A DNA stretch of 64,000 nt. Source: Lates calcarifer. Its lineage: Eukaryota > Chordata > Actinopteri > Centropomidae. Positions 57,458 through 64,000 of the stretch are shown here, one piece after another. Made by a program: the position numbers and the translations under genes. The stretch spans positions 16,613,036 to 16,677,035 of the forward strand of contig NC_066850.1 of assembly GCF_001640805.2 (NCBI RefSeq), given 5' to 3'. The notes under the pieces are model-generated. The model was given only the letters and a program-made list of their open reading frames with translations, had not been told where the DNA came from and made no database searches. The number at the start of each line of letters is the position of its first letter. Positions within the stretch are counted from its first letter, which is position 1.

Positions 57458-60400
57458 ATGTCGGTGTTGTCCCTTTCCATTCTCCTGTTTTTCAGATTGT
57501 CCACTTTTTCTGCAGCAGACAACTGTGAAGGTTAGACAGCATGGTGTGAGCAGAAGTTATTTACAGTCTGGCTGTGGTTTACCAGTATAACACTGCTACT
57601 GATAATTTGAAAATCCTATATGGCCGTGGCCGCACAGTTCTCTCACTATATTGTGCCCTGCACGTGTGGACGAAGTTGGTGTGCAGCCTAACATATGGTT
57701 TGTGCTAAACAATTTTACAGTGATGGAATCAGAATGTAGCTTTATTTCTTTCATAGCTTGCCCAGTGTGCAAAAAAAAACCCCCAACTTATTACTATGGT
57801 GTTCTGCACACTTCCAACACCCAACAAACACCATACCATACACCAAACCATAAGTCTATCCATCACCAAAAACAAGATGTTACAGAAAACATGTTAAAAT
57901 ACTTTGTAATACAATGTGACCAGATGTCAGGAAACTGAAGGCATTTGATCTCATTTATTTTTCTTATTCAGAGTGAGGGTGGGCCATGAAGCGCCCACAG
58001 AGAATATCATCTTTGAGTCAGAATAATATACAGATGTACATGCAACATACACACAGGAAAACTCAAAATGAGTTCATGTAACAGATACAGAGCATTCAGA
58101 AAGTATTTATTTTTTCACATTTTCTTATGGTGCAGGCTTATGCTAACATCATTTAGATAAAGACAAAGTGAAAACAGTATGTGTTACATTTTTTCAAATT
58201 TTCTGTCATCTCCACACAGGATCTCTAGAGCTCTGCCAGACTGACCATCAGGGTCACCTTTGTTATCAAGACTGTCAAGCTCAGTTTGCTCAGCTCTAGG
58301 GAGAGTCCTGGTTGTTTCAGATATTCTTCCATAATTCCATAGTTCCACAGTTTAAGAATGATGGAACAGTCAATACAGATTTTTTTGTAGCCTTCCCTCT
58401 ATCTGTGCCTCAGTACATTCCTGTCTCTGAGCTCTGCAGGCAGTTCCTTCAGCCTCAAGGCTTGCATCGTCAGCTGTGAGACCTTCTATAGACAGGTGTG
58501 CTCCAGTCAAGGTTTAGAAACATTTCAAAGATGTCTGTGTGATATTTCAGTTTTCCCCTTTTAATAAATTTGCAAAAAATTTCAAAATTCCTGTTTTGGC
58601 TTTCTTATTATGGTTGTTATAATGATTTTTTTTTTTTTTTAGCATGAGGCTGCAACATAACAAAAAGGTGAAAGAGTCTGAATATCTTCTGAAAGGACTA
58701 TGTTCATTGTAACAGACATGTGAACACAATGACAAAAGCAAAGTCCTGATTTTGACCTTTACTAACAGTGAACTGGTCTGCAGTGTGTGTGAGCTTTCTC
58801 CACAGATTGTATGGCAGTCTGAACTCAGCCCACATGGAACTCACTCCTGCCCTGGTGGAGGAAGAGCTGATCCAGGCCTGCTCTGTTGCCCAGGGGAAGG
58901 AGGCAAGGCTGGTGAGAACACAACACTATACCAGCAAAGACCTGCATTCAATCCCAAATGATTCACCTTTTTAACTTGATTTATTTGTTCTCAACTAAAC
59001 AACTGCACAGACAGTACAGATGAACTAATAATACCATAAAATAACTCACACCTACAGTTTCACACTTTGATTTTACTAAATATACTCAGTTCACTTCATA
59101 CCCTGCATACACAAGGGACAAGGAATCAAAACTCCATTTTCACTATTTTGTGGAAAATTTTAAATCCATTGCAAAATGTCAAAGCCAATTCAGTTACGAA
59201 AAACAATTTCAGGATAAAAAACCTTCTGGCACAAACACTGTATCTGTCCATTATATCACTGTACATTAATGCAGCTGTCTACACTGGCCTCATTGCTGCT
59301 TTCAAATGAAAACATCTACCTTTTGTGATTTCTGAAGCTGGTTAAACATTGGAAAAGCAAGAAAGTAGCAGGAATTATTTATCAAGCAAGACAACAATTT
59401 ATTATCAAGATAAATTAAACTGTATGTATCCATAGCAACATTTCTATACTGTTTTCAGTTTACTCATCCTACCATGTCAGTGTATGTGTGGGTGAAAGTA
59501 AACTATACTTGGTTTAAACTGACTACAAACTAAGATGGTGTATCATTTAAATACAGCCTCATATGCTGCATATCTGTGGACATGGTATGAGCAAAACCCT
59601 AAGGTCTACCAATAAAACAACATGATGGACTTGTAGAGGACACACCACAATGTGAAACACACGTCCTTACTTTACTTTGGGCATTACATTATCATTGATC
59701 TTTGACCACCAGGGTGCAGGAGAGCCGTTGCTCTTTATTCACTCATTTTCCTAAAGTGACCACCCTTAGTCTTCCTCTTTGTTTGGGTTTTCATATTTTG
59801 CAGTAAAACAGTAAACAGTTCTTTCTTCAATTCTTTCTTTCTGCACATGGTCCTGATTGTGAAAGCATATATTAATACAATAATTCACACATCCGTATGC
59901 TTCATACTTATCTATATTTTGTTTTTATAAACAAACATTATTGCTGATGTCTATCCAGGAGTGGTTGAATCAAGGGCAACTGGACTTGGCTCTCCACAGA
60001 TATTACTTTTTTCATTACACCTTCTCTACAAATAGGAGAAATATATAATTCTGCAAATTTGACCAATAAGAACATAATTCTCAGGATACCGGGATGATCA
60101 ATAGTATGTTTATGTGCTATCCTAGTGTTACTACCTCGGAGCCAGCAGTGATGCGGCAACACGCGTCACAGCATCCAGTGTCTCGACCTCTGGCCTCCCA
60201 CGTCCCTGTTGAGAAGATATGTCAGCGCCTCAGTAGCAGAGACACACAGATCTGCGAGCTTAGATATGGTAAAGTGTGTTCCGATATGCAAGAAGGACAA
60301 ACCATTCATCTGTGCACGTGTGTGTGTGTGTGGACGCAAAATCACAGCAGTTTCTGTTTGTCTGCAGAGCCTCAGCTGAATGACCTGAGCAGCGACAGGC

Positions 60401-60540
60401 TAAAGAAGCTGAGAGTTTTGGAGCTGAGGAACATTTTAGCCTCGTGGGGAGAAGAGTGTCGAGGCTGCCTGGAGAAACACGAGTTTGTCAGCCTCATCCA
60501 GGAGAAAGCACCACTGCACGCCCACAGCACAGAGCTATGA
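57458..60540 (+). CDS. cdnf: CDNF, cerebral dopamine neurotrophic factor, one internal frameshift
   Basis: ER-resident, partly secreted MANF/CDNF-family protein that protects neurons and tempers ER stress (family knowledge). Exons: 57458-57530, 58784-58911, 60126-60268, 60368-60540. Signal peptide [20 protein letters not shown], then the saposin-like N-terminal domain ([61 protein letters not shown]). The SAP-like C-terminal domain carries the CXXC motif (GEECRGC), and the ER-retention-like end is STEL. All eight family cysteines are present. About 171 residues (human 187, which has a longer signal region). Exon 3 is 143 bases where 142 would keep phase. One extra base near 60175-60178 shifts the frame and leads to a TGA at about 60210; the right frame resumes at [19 protein letters not shown] rather than MANF is chosen from the head-to-head hspa14 neighbour. 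Confidence 0.9.
58086..58700. mobile_element. Tc1-like transposon with terminal inverted repeats in cdnf intron 1
   Basis: The left end (TACAGAGCATTCAGAAAGTATT) and right end (reverse complement TAGTCCTTTCAGAAGATATTC) are imperfect inverted repeats beginning with TA. Just inside lie TGGTGCAGGCTTATGC and its counterpart GAGGCTGCAACATAAC. The body contains GAGCTCTGCCAGACTGACC, CTAGGGAGAGTCCTGG and GATCTGTGCCTC-like phrases in antisense, the N-terminal part of a Tc1 transposase. About 615 bases against about 1.6 kb for a full element, so it is deleted and inactive. Confidence 0.8.
58912..60125 (+). other. cdnf: cdnf intron 2
   Basis: About 1.2 kb of AT-rich intron without a recognisable repeat. 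CCACCAGGGTGCAGG at about 59708 is a one-mismatch CTCF-like site. Nothing else stands out. Confidence 0.45.
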
Positions 60541-61189
60541 AGAGTAATTAATCCACCCATCCTCTTAGTCTGAACCTATTCAGACTCAGACTGAATTTTT
60601 CATTGTGGTGTTGATGGTCACTACACTGCACTGTTACACACTGAAATGCAAGACAATCATGAAAGAGCTAATACTGGTTTTACATTGTAAGCAGCTTCCC
60701 AGCTGCATATAGTTATCATCCTGGGAAATCTTCTGTCATCATGTGTAGAGTTAAAAGTGGCAAATATCTATTTGCACTGATTTGGACCGACAACATTCTG
60801 GTCGATAAGATTTCATAAAATAGTGAAACTGGCCATCACATGTATCCAGATGTTTAAATGAGGTTGTTTTATTGGACAAAGACAATCAATTTACAGTGAT
60901 GTAAAACAGGGGGGAAAATGGCAAATGTATATCTGCATTTTGGCATGTAGAAACATTGATGATTGATTGAAAATTGTTGCTAATCAATGCTCTGCTGATC
61001 TGCTGACCATTTCAGCTGTATCTGAAAGCTGTGCACAAATGATTTTCTCTCCTACACCATGTTGGGTTTGCAGAATCTACACGTTAACATGTGAACACAA
61101 GCAGCTATACAAACACTTTGTTTAAAGATAAATAGAGACATTACTGATTACTGCTGACTACTACTACTAATAATAATAATAACAATAAC

Positions 61190-61233
<44 letters not shown>

Positions 61234-61671
61234 AGACAGGAAGGATACTGGATGAGTTCATATAAATGGTTTGCAAAAGAAAGTTTGCTTGCTGTTGTTT
61301 CCTTTGGCAACAATTCATTAAATATATTTAAATACATTTTGTAACTCTGCTACTGTTTTTAATTATTTCACTCCACCTCCTGCATTTGAGTCTGAGAACA
61401 CTGAGCCATCCATTTTTCAAATTCCTGATGCAACACTGTCAGTTTTGCTCATCTCTGATCTAATGTTTAGAGCATGTCCTGCGTCAGGGCTGCTCCTGCT
61501 CATGTGAAGCCTGAGGAGTGAAAACAAAGTCTCTTTCTCTCCCATGACGTTTCAAACCAAAAATGCAAACCAGCTGTTGAGAGTTATCTGGAGCTGTTCA
61601 CAGGTGACAAGTTGTAAGCGTAACTGCTGTCCACCAAAGGTGATTGTGACCTGTAACAGGAAGTCTGTTCT
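60541..61671. other. convergent cdnf/irak3 3' region
   Basis: Holds the 3' UTRs of both genes. ATTAAA on the plus strand at 61317-61322 could end cdnf, and ATTAAA on the minus strand at 61358-61363 could end irak3. If both are used, the transcripts stop about 40 bases apart or overlap. Also contains the AAT microsatellite at 61157-61230. Confidence 0.4.
61157..61230. repeat. AAT trinucleotide microsatellite
   Basis: ACT/AAT/AAC trinucleotide run of about 70 bases between the convergent cdnf and irak3 genes. Confidence 0.9.
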
Positions 61672-62771
61672 CTACTGTAGTCCTGTTTCAGAGAACAACT
61701 CCTCTGTGTGAAGCTGCCCTTTGTCATAAAGACTCAGTTTGTTCCTCAGTCTCTGTTTGACTGTGTTTTCCACCACACTGGAGTCACCTGAAACACACAA
61801 CATACAACAATAGTTTGTTTTTTTTTTTGGCTAAAATGTTTCAGTCTCCCAGAGTGGCTGAGAGCTCAGCACAGGCTAAAATGAAAGTTACAGCTGAGCA
61901 AAGTATTTTGGACATTTCCTCAGATGAAACGACATCCAGGAAGCACCTGGTAGAGTTGACTCACCTATCTGAGAACATGTTAGACGATCAAATGTGATCA
62001 TATACAGGTTTGACAAGCACAAGCTTTCCAAATTCTGCCCATGTGATGAGGAATCAAGTATCTTTAAGAGACTTACTCTGAGGACTCTCTGCGCGGTCGA
62101 GGGTGAACCCGTTGGCCCTGCAGTCCTCGCAGGCCAGACCACCCGCCTCGGCCGGGCAGCTGCACTGTACGGGCCAGCTGCTGTACAGGTCTGGTGCCGC
62201 TTCACCACGGGCACCCACGGCGTCACTCAGGTACGTCACCTCTGACTGGCTGCATTCACAGGGCCCCGACAGGATTGGAGAGCTGGGGAGGCTGTGCTGC
62301 TCATCGTGCTCCACAGGTATGGAGGATGAGCAGCCTTGCTGGGCTGAGGACAAGGAGACTTGCTGGGCTTTGATGGGGGCTCCGTCGTCCAGGCTGCGGG
62401 GTTGGTCGGCAAGTGGGCATGTAGGTGGAGGAAGCAGCTGGCTCAGAGCCAGGAGCACCTGAGGACAATTGAGATTTATAGGATTTAACGTACAAGCAAC
62501 CAAAGATTAGTGGAGTTAGCTCCCATACTCCGAATGTTTTGTTATAGATACTGGTCCTGAAAGTCAAGAATGAACTATTAATGCTCACATTCTCCATGCT
62601 TGGTCTGTGGCGGTGGCGGCTAGCTGTGCAGTCCAAGGCCAGAGCCAACAGGCTGAGGGCCACAGCAGTCGGCCACCGACCAGCCGTCTCGTCCAAAAAC
62701 TGCAGACATGAGTCAACACCACCACTGACCTCAACCTCAGTGGCCAGCAAATCTCTCTGGAGGAGGAGAGA

Positions 62772-62804
<33 letters not shown>

Positions 62805-64000
62805 GAGAGAGAGAGAGGGACAGCAGCTATGTAAGGCTACAAAAACATACATTAATCATTAAATGAGTTGCTGTAAGCTTTAATAATGCCTGAAACTGTT
62901 TGTATACAAACAGTACAGTGCAGTTCCTTTACTGACATTACCAACTTTAATAATAGATTGTAAATGAATTTACATTTTTCTGGCAAAACTGTGTATAAAA
63001 CATAAGGACTGTTATTGTAAGACATCATAATGTATATGCAGCATACAGTGCTGACTCACCAGCAGCGTTTGCTTAGGTGCGTCCTCTATGACCTTCCGTC
63101 CTGTTACTGTTTCCATTATGACCTGAGAGCAAGCAAACTATAATTAATGGCAGAAGAGAAAGTGGGAATAATATTTCCACCAGAAATCGTGGTAAGATTT
63201 ACTTCTGCTGTACAGTTTATACAGCACATATTTCATAGCTCTAATTTAGATAGATATACAGTGGTTTTTAATATCCACCGGCTTATTCAGTCTTGTTACA
63301 ATCACCATTCCAAAGCTGTAAACATCCAGGCTGAAGGACAGCTTGCCATCTCGGATGTACTCCACAGGGAGGTATCCCAGGTTGCTGTGGGAACTCGTAT
63401 CGTGAGTGATGGTGCAGTACTGACTGACTGATTGAGGTCGTAGACGAGCCAAGCCAAAGTTAGTCAGCTTGGGCTGCAGGGCATCTTCCAAGAGTATGTT
63501 ACAACTGTGCAGAGAAGCCATACACACACTGTGTCAACTTACTGAGCTTCACAGGCTCCAGAGACAGAAAACCATTCACACTCACATTCACACCTACGGG
63601 GAATTTAGAGACACCAGTTAACCTGCATGTGTTTGGACTGTGGGAGGAAGCTGGAGAACCTGGAGAGAAGCCACACAGGAACATAAACATGCAAACTCCA
63701 CACAGAAAAGGCCTGCGCAAACCCGAGGTTTGAAAGCGGAACCTTCTTGCTGTGAGGTGACAGTGTTAACCACTGCACCACTATACCACCAGGTGTGTGT
63801 TCTGAAGGACTGCTTCTCAGAGTGTCTGTGTATGTCCCTGGAATCCAGCAGCCTTTCAGGATTGGAGCAAGAGTGGGTTTGTAAAACTGGAACTGTGCAA
63901 AGTGACTAAATCCTACAGTACGTGCATTAGGGAAGTGAGAGAGGGCGTGTGTGTTTGAACCTGGAAATGTTGCCACAGATCACCGGGCAGGGCTGGGCCG
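61672..64000 (-). CDS. irak3: IRAK3 (IRAK-M) pseudokinase, 3' part only; continues beyond right edge
   Basis: Negative regulator of Toll-like/IL-1 receptor signalling (family knowledge). Minus-strand exons visible: 63961-64000 (cut by the edge), 63306-63504, 63060-63122, 62589-62756, 62077-62458, 61672-61787 (stop TAG at 61672-61674). All phases agree. The encoded part covers the C-terminal half of the kinase-like domain: QPCPVICGNIS then CNILLED, LTNFGLARL, NLGYLPVEYIRDGKLSFSLDVYSFGM and VIMETVTGRKVIED, then HRHRPSMEN (conserved Arg region) and a long tail with ECSQSEVTYLS. The catalytic HRD motif is replaced (ICG-N) and DFG reads NFG, so it should not be an active kinase. CSQSEV and the YIRDGKLS block point to IRAK3 rather than IRAK1 or IRAK4. 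The N-terminal death domain and earlier kinase exons lie outside the window. Confidence 0.9.
62772..62818. repeat. irak3: CA/GA compound microsatellite upstream of an irak3 exon
   Basis: (AC)n followed by (AG)n on the plus strand, about 15 bases upstream of the acceptor of the irak3 exon 62589-62756. On the transcribed strand it reads (CT)n(GT)n then CTCTCCTCCTCCAG, so the repeat contributes to the pyrimidine tract. Confidence 0.9.
63545..63795 (-). mobile_element. LINE/SINE tail in an irak3 intron
   Basis: On the minus strand it reads GTGGTGCAGTGGTTAACACTG, CACCTCACAGCAAGAAGG, GTGGAGTTTGCATGTT, TCCTCCCACAGTCCAAACAC and TGTGAATGTGAGTGTGAATGG. Same family as 46921-47145, here with the upstream tRNA-like head but lacking the final GGATGG tail. 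Confidence 0.75.

Noticed and set aside
57289..57528. Plus-strand frame starting MGTKLMERVF
   Set aside because: Overlaps the cdnf signal-peptide exon in a different frame and matches no known family. It lies in the shared promoter.

Overview
The window is vertebrate nuclear DNA, almost certainly from a ray-finned (probably percomorph) fish. It has long AT-rich introns, GT-AG splicing, many simple repeats, degraded Tc1-like transposons and LINE tails of the kinds common in teleosts, and a teleost-type second prolactin gene (prl2). No bacterial, phage, CRISPR or operon structure was seen. Gene models were built by reading exons by eye, matching splice sites and phases, and comparing with vertebrate proteins known to me. 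No alignment or database search was run.

Layout from left to right: (1) 1-6385, gene-poor and repeat-bearing. (2) net1 on the minus strand, about 6.4-32.5 kb, a RhoA guanine-nucleotide exchange factor with two alternative first exons, the downstream one behind a clear TATA box. (3) rint1 on the minus strand, 33.2-42.4 kb, 15 exons, an ER-Golgi tethering (NRZ) subunit, ending only about 0.7 kb upstream of the net1 start codon. (4) prl2 on the plus strand, 46.4-49.2 kb, a five-exon prolactin-family hormone. (5) hspa14 on the minus strand, 50.3-56.5 kb, 14 exons, a ribosome-associated Hsp70-like protein, convergent with prl2. (6) cdnf on the plus strand, 57.5-60.5 kb, four exons, an ER-resident neurotrophic factor, head-to-head with hspa14. 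(7) irak3 (IRAK-M) on the minus strand, 61.7 kb to the right edge, the 3' six exons of a Toll/IL-1 receptor pathway pseudokinase.

The genes do not form one pathway. net1 and the hspa14/cdnf pair are both on human 10p, whereas rint1 and irak3 are on other human chromosomes, so this is a rearranged fish block.

The most striking observation is that three of the six genes (net1, prl2, cdnf) each carry exactly one extra base in an otherwise intact, well-conserved exon. Each breaks the reading frame, and in each the exon length and splice phases independently support a +1 insertion. rint1, hspa14 and the visible part of irak3 read cleanly. The simplest explanation is residual +1 errors in the assembly, but real loss of prl2 or cdnf cannot be excluded from one sequence. 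Other points of interest are microsatellites abutting splice sites, a tandem 12-base acceptor in net1, a CTCF-like motif pair, and several terminal-inverted-repeat elements. I did not find an obviously new biological system.
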